64,000 nt of DNA from Corallococcus silvisoli (GCF_009909145.1 NZ_JAAAPJ010000007.1:62001-126000), one strand, 5' to 3'; counted from the first letter of the stretch, positions 27,334-36,447 are shown. The notes: generated by a model from the sequence alone, not told the origin. A program made the numbers and translations.

Positions 27334-27732
27334 ATGTATCGAATCGACGTGGACCGAGCAGCGTCCATCGTGAGCTTCGCGTTGGAGGGCTACATCCGGT
27401 TGGAGGAGATGGAGCGGTTCGTGGTGGACCTGCGGGCGGCGACGGATGCGGTGGCGGGGCATGCCATCAAGATCGAAGCGGACCTGCGCACGTTCCGTCC
27501 CGCGTCACCGGAGGCCGCGGACCTCATCCGCCGGGTGCAGGAGTACGGCCTGCGCTCCGGGGTGACGCGGGTGGCGGAGCTGGTGGAGAACCAGATCGTC
27601 GCGCTGCAGCTGAACCGGGTGGCGTCGGGAAGCGGGACGGACAAGATCCTCCGGCGCTTCTGGCAGGAGGGCGCGGCGCGCAGCTGGCTGCTCTACGGGG
27701 ACGTGGGCATGAGCGCGGCGCTCCCGAGCTGA
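27334..27732 (+). CDS. Hypothetical protein with STAS/SpoIIAA-like features
   Basis: This 132-residue protein has alternating strands and helices (YRIDVDRAASIVSFALEGYI, then a helix with EEMERFVVDLRAATDAV, then HAIKIEADLRTF), a pattern typical of small STAS/SpoIIAA-like domains that act in partner switching or as structural proteins. No signal peptide or membrane segment is present. The start has GGGGGGG upstream at a usable distance. It lies 86 bp after the CinA-like gene, on the same strand, and could be in the same transcript. The family assignment is tentative. Confidence 0.75.
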   Translation: MYRIDVDRAASIVSFALEGYIRLEEMERFVVDLRAATDAVAGHAIKIEADLRTFRPASPEAADLIRRVQEYGLRSGVTRVAELVENQIVALQLNRVASGSGTDKILRRFWQEGAARSWLLYGDVGMSAALPS

Positions 27733-27753
27733 GCGGCGCCGCGGACGTCGCCG

Positions 27754-28380
27754 TCACCGCATCCCCAGCACCAGCAGCACGGCGAGCGCCGCGTACAGCG
27801 GCACGTTGAGCGCCAGCGTGAGCCGGTTGATGCGGCGGAAGCGCGCCTGCTCCGCGTCCGCGAACCACACGCCATCCTCGCCCGTGGTGCGTCCCTCCAC
27901 GGCCCGGTGGAACAGCGCCGCGTAGGCCACCTCCACCCCCAGGCTCACCAACACCAGCCCCACGAGCCCCAGCGCCCACGCATCCCGGCCCGTGAGCGCC
28001 CCCGCCCACTTCTCGCCCGTGAGCATCAGCCCCACCCCCACCAACCCGATACACCCCAGGTCGTGGCCCACGCCGTACGGAGGCCGCCAGTTGCGCGACA
28101 CATAGAGCATGTAGAGCTCCGCGCCCCCGCGCAGCCACATGGACACCGCGAAGGCCCCCAGCACGATGCGCGCCTCCGCCGGCACCGCCGGATCCAGCGC
28201 CACCAGCGGGCACACCAGGAACCAGAGGAAGACCGCGTACAGCAGCCACGCCAGCTTGGGCCCGGAGATGCGTCCTCCCCGCCCGCCCCCCGCGTTCTGC
28301 CGGCGCCGGAACCCCACCGCCGCGCCCGCGCACGCGAGCAACGCCAACACCAGACACACACGGGTCGAGGCAGAGAGCAT
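27754..28380 (-). CDS. Hypothetical six-helix integral membrane protein
   Basis: I recognise no family. The 208-residue product has about six transmembrane segments, starting with an N-terminal helix (VCLVLALLACAGAAVGF) and ending at ALAVLLVLGMR. A cytoplasmic loop with conserved-looking aromatic and acidic residues (EDGVWFADAEQARFRRINR) comes before the last helix. Its ATG shares the A of the desaturase stop (TGATG), so translation is coupled. It may be a partner or electron-transfer accessory of the desaturase, which is inference from position only. Confidence 0.78.
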   Translation of the reverse strand: MLSASTRVCLVLALLACAGAAVGFRRRQNAGGGRGGRISGPKLAWLLYAVFLWFLVCPLVALDPAVPAEARIVLGAFAVSMWLRGGAELYMLYVSRNWRPPYGVGHDLGCIGLVGVGLMLTGEKWAGALTGRDAWALGLVGLVLVSLGVEVAYAALFHRAVEGRTTGEDGVWFADAEQARFRRINRLTLALNVPLYAALAVLLVLGMR

Positions 28381-29312
28381 CAGGAGGCGCGGGTCCGGGG
28401 ATAGTGGTCGGGAAACCGCTCGACGTACCACGCGCGAAGCCGCGGCAGGTGCGTGAGCGCGACATGCGGATGCAGGTGATGCACCACGTGCAGCCCCACG
28501 TGCCGCGGCGCCAGGCCCAGCCGCCCCAGCCAGCCGAGCCCGTGGTCCCGTGTGCACGCGAACACGTCCTCCAGCGAGCGGCCGTGCGCGGGCACGGCGG
28601 TGTGCTCGGCGAGCAGCCGGTACGCGTTGAACCCCGACGCCACCAGCAACGGCAGCCCATATCCCCACAGCACCTGGGAGGGCCACCGCACCGCCAGCGC
28701 CACCACGCCCAGGTGGAACAGCACCTGCCCCACCTCCGCGCGAGCGCACGCGAGCACCTCCGCGTCCCGCGTGAGGTCCCGCCCGGAGCGGTCCTGGAGG
28801 AACACGCGCGCATACCGCGTGCGCAGCGCGGGCACGGCCCACGCGCAGAGCCCCACCGGCCCGCGCAGCACCCAGCCCGGAATCACGCCCAGGAGCAGCA
28901 GCCACCGCCACGCCGTGCGCAGCCGGCCGCCATCCGGAGGCTTGCGGTAGGGGTCCGTGGGCAGGCCCGCGTCGCGGTGGTGGCGCAGGTGGTGGTAGCG
29001 CATCGCCGCCAGCGTGGAGGCGATCGGGTATCCCGCCACGGCCTCCAGCAGACACAGTCGCCACTCGCGGGTTCGCACGGGCAGGTGGACCGCGTCATGA
29101 AGCAGCACGCCCAGCGCGTGCAGCCGTCCCGCGACGACGAGCACCGCCAGCGGCGCGAGCACCGGAGCCCACGCCATGACTCCCCACCCCAGGGCCATCC
29201 CCGTCCACTCCTGCGCCGCCAGGCGAAGCAGCCCGGCGGGCGTGGACGCGACGAGCAGCGCACGCGGCACCGCCGCGCGGCGTGGCAGGGAAGGGGACGG
29301 GTGGGCGCTCAC
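28380..29312 (-). CDS. Membrane fatty acid desaturase family protein
   Basis: Membrane desaturases and hydroxylases use a di-iron centre held by histidine boxes to oxidise acyl chains or related lipids. All boxes are visible: HDAVH near residue 75, HHLRHH near 105, EHTAV near 220 and HVVHHLHPH near 260, between four hydrophobic stretches. With the GTG at 29312 the product is about 310 residues; an alternative GTG at 29369 adds 19 residues and neither has an ideal Shine-Dalgarno sequence. It is divergent from the RnfD-like/UnbV fusion and coupled to the downstream membrane protein. Its substrate might be shared with the Rieske and GH3 enzymes nearby. Confidence 0.88.
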   Translation of the reverse strand: MSAHPSPSLPRRAAVPRALLVASTPAGLLRLAAQEWTGMALGWGVMAWAPVLAPLAVLVVAGRLHALGVLLHDAVHLPVRTREWRLCLLEAVAGYPIASTLAAMRYHHLRHHRDAGLPTDPYRKPPDGGRLRTAWRWLLLLGVIPGWVLRGPVGLCAWAVPALRTRYARVFLQDRSGRDLTRDAEVLACARAEVGQVLFHLGVVALAVRWPSQVLWGYGLPLLVASGFNAYRLLAEHTAVPAHGRSLEDVFACTRDHGLGWLGRLGLAPRHVGLHVVHHLHPHVALTHLPRLRAWYVERFPDHYPRTRAS

Positions 29313-29417
29313 GAGGGACCAGGACTCCACGCATGGGCGCTGGATGCAACCCTCGTGGAGATTGGACACCCGGAGACGGGCGCGGCACGCTCCGCGCGTG
29401 CACCGGGACGGTCAATC

Positions 29418-32264
29418 ATGAGTGTGGATGCGCCGACGACGCCGGCCCTCGCGGGCACGCGCGTGGAGTGGGGCGGCTGGACGTTCCCCCGCTGGAACGA
29501 CCCGAGGCTCCCCTTCGCGGCGCTGCTCACCCTCTACGGCGTGCTGGGCTTCACCTTCTTCGGCTTCAACCGGAGCCCCGGGCAGATGGCCTTCCTGGTC
29601 GTCTCCGGCACGCTGCTGGACGCGGCCCTGGGCTGGGTGCTCAAGCGCCAGAAGGTGGTGCCGCTCTCCGCGTACATCTCCTGCTGCTCGCTGGCGCTGC
29701 TGCTGAACTACTCGCACGCGAGCACGCTCTTGTGGCTGCCGGTGTGGCTGGCCATCGGCTCCAAGTACGTGCTGACCTTCCAGGGGCGGCACGTCTTCAA
29801 CCCGTCGATGTTCGCGGTGGCGGTGTCGCTGCTCGTCACGCGCGAGCTCATCACCGCGGCGCCCGCCTACCAGTGGGCCAACGGCGAGGTGGCGCTGTCG
29901 GCCTTCATCGTGATGGCGGCGCTGGTGCTGTTCTTCTTCCGCGTGGGCCGGGGCTGGCTGGTGGTCAGCTTCCTGGGCTTCTACGCGCTCCAGACGGCGC
30001 TGCGCGCGTTCATCCTCCGCCACCACCTGCCGCCGGAGGTGCTGTTCCTGGGCACGCTGGGCGCGCCCTCGTTCTTCATCTTCGTCTTCTACATGCTCAC
30101 CGACCCGGCCACGTCCCCGGGGACGCGCAAGGGGCAGGTGCTGCTCGCGCTGGCCATCACCTGCGTGGACCTGGTGCTGCACCTGAAGGAGAGCGTCTAT
30201 ACGTTCTTCTACGCGGCGCTCACCGTGGCCACCTGCCGCTTCGTGTTCATGCACGCGCGCGAGCTGTGGCGCACCCGGGGCGCGTCCGCGCGCCAGCTCC
30301 TGTCCCCGGACCGGCTCCGGCGCGTGGGCGTGGTGGGCGGGCTCGGCGCGGTGTTGGCCCTGGGCCACGGGGTGCTGGCGGCGCAGGGGCAGCGCTCGGC
30401 GCCGCTCGCGTTCCACCTGGACGCGCAGGACGTCACGCGGGCGGGGCTGTCCTCCACGATGGGGCACACGCTGGAGGAGCTGGATCCGCGCGTGGCCCAC
30501 GTCGCCAAGTGGCTGGTCGCGGTGGGGGACGCGGTGGCCACCGGGGACTTCGACGGGGACGGCCGGCTGGACCTGTTCCTCACCCACCCGCTGGGCACGC
30601 CGGAGCACCACGCGGGCCTGTACCGCAACCTGGGCGACCTGCGCTTCGAGCGCGTCGACGTGCCCGCGCTGGAGCGCTTCGCCACCCGCTACAAGGAAGA
30701 GGGGCTGGCGGGCGGTGGGACGTTCGTGGACTGGGACGGGGACGGCGACCTGGACCTCGCGGTGGCGGTGGCCTTCGGGCCGGTGCGCCTCTTGCGCAAC
30801 ATGCTGCGCGAGACGGGCACCGCGAGCTTCGAGGACGTGACGGAGGCGGCGGGCGTGACGGACCACGCGGTGAGCCTGGGGCTCACCTTCCTGGACTACG
30901 ACCGGGACGGGCACCTGGACCTGCTGGTGCTCAACGCGATGACGACACACCTGCCGGACTACCCGGCGCCCACGCCGCTCAACCTCTTCCAGCTCCCCGC
31001 GCCGGAGTACGAGGGCGACCGGCGGATGCTGCGCTTCATGCATGACGGCTGGCACAACGCGAACAACGGCGGGCGCAACGCGCTCTATCGGGGGCGCGGC
31101 GACGGCACGTTCGAGAAGCAGGATGTGGAGGCGCTGGGCCTGGGTGAGACGCACTGGTCGCTCGCGGTGAGCACGGTGGACCTGAACCACGACGGGTGGA
31201 CGGACCTCTACGTGGCCAACGACTTCGGGCCGGACGACATCTACCTCAACGAGGGCGGGCGCCACTTCCGCCACCTCGTGGGCCAGCGCTTCGGGGAGAT
31301 TGGCCGCGACACGTACAAGGGGATGAACGCGAGCGTGGCGGACTTCGACCGCAACGGCTGGCTGGACGTGTACGTGTCCAACGTGCACCACGCGCTCCAG
31401 GCGGAGGGCAGCCTGCTGTGGATGGTGGGCCCGGGCGAGGACGCGTTCGTCCCCAGTTTCAAGGACGAGGCCACCTTCCGGGGCGCGTTGAACGAGCGGC
31501 GCTTCGGATGGGGCGCGGCGGCGGGGGACCTGGATGACGACGGGTGGCCGGACCTGGTGCAGGCCAACGGCATGGTGGACGCGCGCCTGGACGCGCCGAA
31601 GTGGCGCATCCCGGAGGGTCAGCGCAACGACTACTGGTACGTGAACCACAAGCTGATGCAGTCCGGTCCGGAGGTGCACACGTACGCGGACAAGTGGGGC
31701 GACATCCGGGGCCGGGTGCTCTATCCGAACGAGGCCCGCCGCGTGTACCTCAACCTGGGGGACGCGCGTCCGGGGCACTTCGTGGACGTGGCGAAGGAGG
31801 CCGGCATCGAGGCGCCGGACAACTCGCGCGGCGTGCTGATGGCGGACCTGGACGACGACGGGGACCTGGACGTGCTCATCACCAACCAGCACGCGCCGGT
31901 GTCGCTGTACCGCAACACGCTGCGCGCCAGCGCCACGGACTCGAAGCCGGACGCGCACTTCGTGGGCCTGTCGCTGGTGGGCGACGGCCAGCGCACGCAC
32001 CGGAGCGCGGTGGGCACGCGCGTGGTCCTCTCCTACGACGAGGACGGCAAGCGCGTGGAGCAGGTGCGCGAGGTGGGGTTGATGGGCGGCTTCTCCGCGT
32101 CCGCCGACCCCCGGCTGCACTTCGGGTTGGGCCGCCACGCGGGGCCGGTGAAGGCCACCATCCACTGGTACGGCGCACCGCCGCAGGAGGTGACGTTGGA
32201 GGTGGATCGCTACCAGGAGGTGCGGCAGCCGCCCGCGCCCACGGCGTCGCGGGGAGGGCCCTGA
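29418..32264 (+). CDS. RnfD/NqrB-like membrane domain fused to FG-GAP repeats and ASPIC/UnbV domain
   Basis: The 948-residue protein has two unlike halves. Residues 30-300 are polytopic and carry RnfD/NqrB-type segments: QGRHVFNPSMFAVAV near 120, and GTLGAPSFF followed by FYMLTDPATSPG near 220. I do not see a clear SGAT flavinylation motif. The second half has at least seven calcium-binding FG-GAP/VCBS repeats of the D-x-D-x-D-G type (for example DFDGDGRLDLF near 377 and DLDDDGDLDVL near 809), then a UnbV domain (847-937) ending in FGLG and WYGAPPQEV. It probably presents a beta-propeller outside the membrane, attached to a membrane module. It leads a four-gene strand with the GNAT-like, GH3 and Rieske genes. 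The fusion is notable and its function unknown. Confidence 0.85.
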   Translation: MSVDAPTTPALAGTRVEWGGWTFPRWNDPRLPFAALLTLYGVLGFTFFGFNRSPGQMAFLVVSGTLLDAALGWVLKRQKVVPLSAYISCCSLALLLNYSHASTLLWLPVWLAIGSKYVLTFQGRHVFNPSMFAVAVSLLVTRELITAAPAYQWANGEVALSAFIVMAALVLFFFRVGRGWLVVSFLGFYALQTALRAFILRHHLPPEVLFLGTLGAPSFFIFVFYMLTDPATSPGTRKGQVLLALAITCVDLVLHLKESVYTFFYAALTVATCRFVFMHARELWRTRGASARQLLSPDRLRRVGVVGGLGAVLALGHGVLAAQGQRSAPLAFHLDAQDVTRAGLSSTMGHTLEELDPRVAHVAKWLVAVGDAVATGDFDGDGRLDLFLTHPLGTPEHHAGLYRNLGDLRFERVDVPALERFATRYKEEGLAGGGTFVDWDGDGDLDLAVAVAFGPVRLLRNMLRETGTASFEDVTEAAGVTDHAVSLGLTFLDYDRDGHLDLLVLNAMTTHLPDYPAPTPLNLFQLPAPEYEGDRRMLRFMHDGWHNANNGGRNALYRGRGDGTFEKQDVEALGLGETHWSLAVSTVDLNHDGWTDLYVANDFGPDDIYLNEGGRHFRHLVGQRFGEIGRDTYKGMNASVADFDRNGWLDVYVSNVHHALQAEGSLLWMVGPGEDAFVPSFKDEATFRGALNERRFGWGAAAGDLDDDGWPDLVQANGMVDARLDAPKWRIPEGQRNDYWYVNHKLMQSGPEVHTYADKWGDIRGRVLYPNEARRVYLNLGDARPGHFVDVAKEAGIEAPDNSRGVLMADLDDDGDLDVLITNQHAPVSLYRNTLRASATDSKPDAHFVGLSLVGDGQRTHRSAVGTRVVLSYDEDGKRVEQVREVGLMGGFSASADPRLHFGLGRHAGPVKATIHWYGAPPQEVTLEVDRYQEVRQPPAPTASRGGP

Positions 32265-32268
32265 GCCG

Positions 32269-33030
32269 ATGTTCTCCGCGATGAAGGGCACCACGGTGCG
32301 GCGCGAGGCCCTGGACGCCGGCACGCGGGCGCGGATGCTGGCGCTGATGCAGTGCTGCTACGTGGGCGTGAGCGCGGACCGCTTCCAGGCGGACCTGGAC
32401 GCGAAGCAGTGGGTGTTCCTGCTGCGCGCGCGGCGCACGGGGGAGCTGGTGGGGTTCAGCACGGTGCGGGTGGCGGAGGAGGAGGGCGTGGAGGTGCTGT
32501 ACTCGGGAGACACGGTCATCCACCCGGACTGGTGGGGCCACAAGACGTTGCAGGTGGTGTTCGGCCGACTGCTGCTCGCGCGCAAGCTGCGGCGGCCATG
32601 GAAGCCGCTGTACTGGTTGCTGCTGTCCGGCGGTTACAAGACGTACCTGCTGGCGGTGAACTACTTCCCGCGCACGCATCCCCGGAGGGACTGGACGCCA
32701 CCGGAAGGGCGAGCCGCGTTCCTGCACGCGCTGGCGGCGCGGTGGTTCGGCGCGCAGTACGACGCGGCGCGAGGCACGCTGCGCTTCGACGGGGCGCACT
32801 ACCGGGTGCGCGATGGTGTCTCGCCCATCGACCGCGACGCGGCGGCGCACCCACACATCGCCTACTTCGCGGAGCGCAACCCGGGCCACGGCGAGGGCGA
32901 GGAGCTGGTGTGTCTGGTGGAGATCCGCGGCTGGGACCTGGCGAGGGCGCTGGGGCGCAGCGTGTGGGGGCAGCTTCGGCGCTGGGCCCGCCGCGAGCGC
33001 GACGCGTCGCGGATCCGCGTGGGGACGTGA
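32269..33030 (+). CDS. Putative GNAT-fold acyltransferase
   Basis: The 253-residue product starts four bases after the fusion gene stop, so it is co-translated. The first 150 residues look like an acyltransferase: a helix with MLALMQCCYVGVS, strands with WVFLLRARRTGELVGFSTVRV, and a strand-helix segment (SGDTVIHPDWWGHKTLQVVFGRLL) where CoA is bound in GNAT proteins. The usual QxxGxG/A loop is not evident, so the assignment is weak. The region after residue 150 (YKTYLLAVNYFPRTHPR) is not recognised. It may transfer an acyl group in the pathway suggested by its GH3 and Rieske neighbours. Confidence 0.75.
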   Translation: MFSAMKGTTVRREALDAGTRARMLALMQCCYVGVSADRFQADLDAKQWVFLLRARRTGELVGFSTVRVAEEEGVEVLYSGDTVIHPDWWGHKTLQVVFGRLLLARKLRRPWKPLYWLLLSGGYKTYLLAVNYFPRTHPRRDWTPPEGRAAFLHALAARWFGAQYDAARGTLRFDGAHYRVRDGVSPIDRDAAAHPHIAYFAERNPGHGEGEELVCLVEIRGWDLARALGRSVWGQLRRWARRERDASRIRVGT

Positions 33031-33139
33031 CATGCGAAGGCTCGCACGCGCTGCCCACCGCGAAGGGGCGAGGGGCCATGGGGATGCGTGACGTGCGCGC
33101 TCCGGCCGTGAAGCCAGGGGCTTCCTCGGAGGCTGCGCG

Positions 33140-34798
33140 GTGCTGACCTCGCGAGGAATGCTCACGGCGACGATGGCCGCGCTGTCCCCGTCCGCGCTGC
33201 GCTTCCGTCACGCGCTGCGGAAGCCGGAGGCGGCCCAGGCGGAGTGCCTGACGCGTGTCCTCGGCGCGGTGGGCGGCACGGCGCAGGCGGACCGGGTGGC
33301 GGGCTTCGGACGCATCCGGACCGCACGGGAGTTCCAGGACGCGGTGCCGGTCTCCACGCCGGATGCCCTGGCGGCGGATGTGGAGCGCATCGCGAGGGGC
33401 GAAGCGCGGGTGCTCACGCGCGAACCCGTGCTGCGCTTCGAACTCTCGGGCGGCTCCTCCGGCGCATCCAAGCCGGTGCCCATCACCCGGGGGCTGCTGG
33501 GCGAATTCCAGAGCGCGCTCGCACCCATGCTGCACGAAGTGCTCCTGCGCCGCCCCGCCGTGCGCGAGGGCCCCAGCTACTGGTCCATCTCCCCCCTGGG
33601 CCGCGAACAACACCGGACGTCCGGAGGCATCCCGGTGGGCTCGGCGGAGGACAGCGCGTGGTTCCCGCGTCCATTGCAGCCGCTGCTCTCGCGCGTCTTC
33701 GCGGTGCCGGGCGCGGTGGGGCAGGCCCCGCATGTGGAGACGTGCCGCTACGTGACGCTGTGGTTCCTCGTGCGGTGCGCGAACCTGTCGTTGATCAGCG
33801 TGTGGAATCCCAGCTTCCTCACGTTGCTGCTGGATGCGCTGGAGCGGCACGGGGATCGGCTGGTGGAGGACCTGGAGCAGGGCACCTTGCGTCCCCCTGG
33901 CCATGTGGAAGGGCTGGGCCCATCCGCCTGGGACGCGCTCGTGCGAGGGCTCCAGGGCACACGGGACGCTCCCCGGGCCCGGGTGCTGCGCGCCGTCCTG
34001 CGAGAGGGATTGTCTTCCGCGCGCCCGCTCTGGCCGGGGCTCGCGCTCTTGAGCATGTGGACGGATGCCCAGGCGGCGCACGCCGTGGCCGCCGCATGCC
34101 AGCGCTTCGAGGGCGTGGAGGTGCAGGGCAAGGGGCTGCTCGCCACGGAGGGCGTCATCACCCTGCCGCTCTTCGAGGCACCCGCGCCGGTGCTCGCGGT
34201 GCGGAGCCACTTCCTCGAGTTCGCGGATCCAGAGCGTCCGGCCGCGCGCCCGCTCCTGGCGCACGAGCTGACGGTGGGCCGCACCCATGCGGTACTCCTC
34301 TCCACGTCCGGTGGGCTGCTGCGCTACCGGCTGGGGGACCTCGTCCGCGTGGAGGGGTTCGTGCACGCGACGCCCTGCCTGCGCTTCATGGGGCGCGCGG
34401 ACGCGGTGACGGACCTCGTGGGCGAGAAGCTCTCCGCCGCGCGAGCGGGCACGGTGCTGGATGCCGCGCTGGGCACCCCGCGTCCGGTCTTCGCCATGCT
34501 CGCACCGGAGTGGGGGAGCCCGCCGGCCTACCGCCTCTTCCTGGAGTCGGACGCGCCGGACGCGCGGCTGGAGGCCACGGCGGTGGCCGTGGAGCGCGCG
34601 CTGGGCGAAGGCCACCATTACCGCTATGCGCGCGAGCTGGGGCAGCTCGGCCCGGTGCGCGCCGTGCGCGTGACGCACGGGGCCCGGCGCTACGAGGCCC
34701 GGTGCATCCACCTGGGACAGCGCGCGGGGAACATCAAGCCCGTGGACCTGCACCGCGAGCCGGGCTGGACGGACTGGTTCGCCAGGGGGACGCCGTGA
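33140..34798 (+). CDS. GH3-family acyl-acid amido synthetase (acyl-adenylase)
   Basis: GH3 enzymes adenylate a carboxylic acid and in plants conjugate it to an amino acid, for example jasmonate or auxin. The 552-residue protein shows all three nucleotide motifs of the family: LSGGSSGASKPVPIT (102-116), LLATEGVITLP near 334, and YRLGDLVRV near 395 followed by GRADAVTDLVGEKLSA. The GTG at 33140 has GGAGG seven bases upstream. Bacterial GH3 proteins are known but mostly uncharacterised. It probably activates a fatty or aromatic acid; the amine acceptor and product are unknown. The Rieske oxygenase gene follows after 58 bp. Confidence 0.9.
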   Translation: MLTSRGMLTATMAALSPSALRFRHALRKPEAAQAECLTRVLGAVGGTAQADRVAGFGRIRTAREFQDAVPVSTPDALAADVERIARGEARVLTREPVLRFELSGGSSGASKPVPITRGLLGEFQSALAPMLHEVLLRRPAVREGPSYWSISPLGREQHRTSGGIPVGSAEDSAWFPRPLQPLLSRVFAVPGAVGQAPHVETCRYVTLWFLVRCANLSLISVWNPSFLTLLLDALERHGDRLVEDLEQGTLRPPGHVEGLGPSAWDALVRGLQGTRDAPRARVLRAVLREGLSSARPLWPGLALLSMWTDAQAAHAVAAACQRFEGVEVQGKGLLATEGVITLPLFEAPAPVLAVRSHFLEFADPERPAARPLLAHELTVGRTHAVLLSTSGGLLRYRLGDLVRVEGFVHATPCLRFMGRADAVTDLVGEKLSAARAGTVLDAALGTPRPVFAMLAPEWGSPPAYRLFLESDAPDARLEATAVAVERALGEGHHYRYARELGQLGPVRAVRVTHGARRYEARCIHLGQRAGNIKPVDLHREPGWTDWFARGTP

Positions 34799-34856
34799 AC
34801 CACTCCACCGGGCCGCGTCGCACGGCCCCACTCATGACACGCGGGGACTCCCTCCG

Positions 34857-36026
34857 ATGAGACAGCCTCACGACCGTGCCCCGGTGCCCGCGGTGGACCT
34901 GGAGTCCGAGGCGGACCTCTCCCGCTGCGGGGCGCTGAAGGACTTCTGGTACGTGGCGTGCCTGTCCACGGAGCTGCCCGCGAACCGGCCCCTGGCGCGC
35001 ACCGTGTTCGGCACGGGGCTGGTCCTCTTCCGGGGGCCGGAGGGTGTGCCCACCGCGCTGCGCGACCGCTGTCTCCATCGCAACGCGCGGCTGTCGAAGG
35101 GCGACGTGTTCGGCGGGCGCCTCGGCTGCCCGTACCACGGCTGGGTATACGACGCGTCCGGCGCGGTGGTGGAGGTCCCCGCCCTGGGCCCTCCTCAGCG
35201 GGGAGAGAAGCTGGACGCGGGCGCCTGCGCGCACGAGGGCCTGAAGCCCGCGCCGTGCGACCTGGGGCGGCTCGCGCGCTTCCCCACGCGAGAACAGGAT
35301 GGGCTCGTCTACGTCTACCTGGGCGAGGAGGTCGAGCGGGCCCGCGCGGAGCCCTTCCGCGTCCCGTACTGGGGCGAGCGCGGCTGGACCGTCTACTTCA
35401 TGGTGACGCGCTTCGCGAACGGGGTGACGAACCTGGTGGAGAACTTCATGGACGTGCCGCACACGTCCTTCGTGCACCGGGGCTGGTTCCGGAACCCCAC
35501 GCGCAAGCGGGTCCCCTCCACGGTGAAGCGCCACGCGGGCCGCGTGCGGATGACCTATCACCAGGAAGAGGACGCGCTCACGGGGCTGGGGCGCCTGTTC
35601 AACCCGCGCGGCCTGCCGCTGGTGCACACGGACGAGTTCATCGTCCCCAACGTCACCCGCGTGGACTACCGGTGGGGCGACAGCGGCTTCGCCATCAACT
35701 CGCAGTGCACGCCCATCGGGCCCACGGACACGCTCGTGTACACGGCGATCAGCTACCGGCTGCCGGTGGACGTGCCGGGCGCGTGGGTGGGCCGGGCGCT
35801 GACGCCGCTGGTGCGCTGGTACACGCGGCAGGTCATCCAGCAGGACGTCGTCATCATGGAGACGCAGCGCCAGGGCCTCATGGATGGCCCCGGAGGCGGC
35901 GTGTACTCCGGCACGGAGGCGGACCTGCACCACGCGGACATCGAGGCGTATCGCCGCTGGCTGCGCGAAGGCGCGCGGGGCCCCGGTCCCGAGGACGCGG
36001 AGCGCGACGTGGTCTTCTGGGTCTAG
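34857..36026 (+). CDS. Rieske non-heme iron oxygenase, catalytic subunit
   Basis: This 389-residue monooxygenase or dioxygenase has an intact Rieske [2Fe-2S] site (Cys72, His74, Cys91, His94 in CLHRN and CPYHGW). The mononuclear iron site NFMDVPHTSFVH contributes Asp199, His202 and His207. It resembles single-component-type oxygenases that act on sterol-like, carotenoid-like or aromatic substrates, and it needs a separate reductase that is not encoded nearby. The position after GH3 suggests the substrate is an activated or amidated acid made by the cluster. Its TAG stop is shared as CTAG (36023-36026) with the convergent membrane-protein gene. Confidence 0.92.
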   Translation: MRQPHDRAPVPAVDLESEADLSRCGALKDFWYVACLSTELPANRPLARTVFGTGLVLFRGPEGVPTALRDRCLHRNARLSKGDVFGGRLGCPYHGWVYDASGAVVEVPALGPPQRGEKLDAGACAHEGLKPAPCDLGRLARFPTREQDGLVYVYLGEEVERARAEPFRVPYWGERGWTVYFMVTRFANGVTNLVENFMDVPHTSFVHRGWFRNPTRKRVPSTVKRHAGRVRMTYHQEEDALTGLGRLFNPRGLPLVHTDEFIVPNVTRVDYRWGDSGFAINSQCTPIGPTDTLVYTAISYRLPVDVPGAWVGRALTPLVRWYTRQVIQQDVVIMETQRQGLMDGPGGGVYSGTEADLHHADIEAYRRWLREGARGPGPEDAERDVVFWV

Positions 36027-36403
36027 GCCGGGCCGACCTGCCCATCCTCCTCCGACGAGGACGAAGGCAGGTTCGCCAGCAAGTACCCGCAGAGGAAGGT
36101 CGCCACCAGGAAGGCGCCATGGAGCAGCCCCGGCGTGAGCGGGATGCGCGGCAGGCTGATGTGCTCCTGCAACCACTTCAGCGTCACCGGTGCATTCACG
36201 TCATGGCACGCCGCGGCCACGGCCAGGGACACGCCGATTTGCAGGACGATCAGGAACGCGTTCGCGGGGCTGTTCACCCACGCGGCCATGCTCCCCGCCC
36301 ATCGAAGCACCTGGGGGTACACGGTCTTCCGGAAGAGAGCGCCACACAGGAGGCCCAACAGCAGGGGCCCTGCGATCTCAACCACCGAATCAACCGGACT
36401 CAT
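36023..36403 (-). CDS. Hypothetical small membrane protein
   Basis: The 126-residue product has three hydrophobic segments (VVEIAGPLLLGLLCGALF, NAFLIVLQIGVSLAVAAAC and GLLHGAFLVATFLCGYLLANL) and a polar C-terminus with a Ser/Glu/Asp run. I recognise no family. The ATG at 36403 is preferred; a TTG at 36436 is in frame upstream. Its stop shares the CTAG with the convergent Rieske gene. Confidence 0.65.
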   Translation of the reverse strand: MSPVDSVVEIAGPLLLGLLCGALFRKTVYPQVLRWAGSMAAWVNSPANAFLIVLQIGVSLAVAAACHDVNAPVTLKWLQEHISLPRIPLTPGLLHGAFLVATFLCGYLLANLPSSSSEEDGQVGPA

Positions 36404-36447
36404 GGCGCGTGACGATGCCCCAGCGCCTCCGGCCAATCAAACACCCC

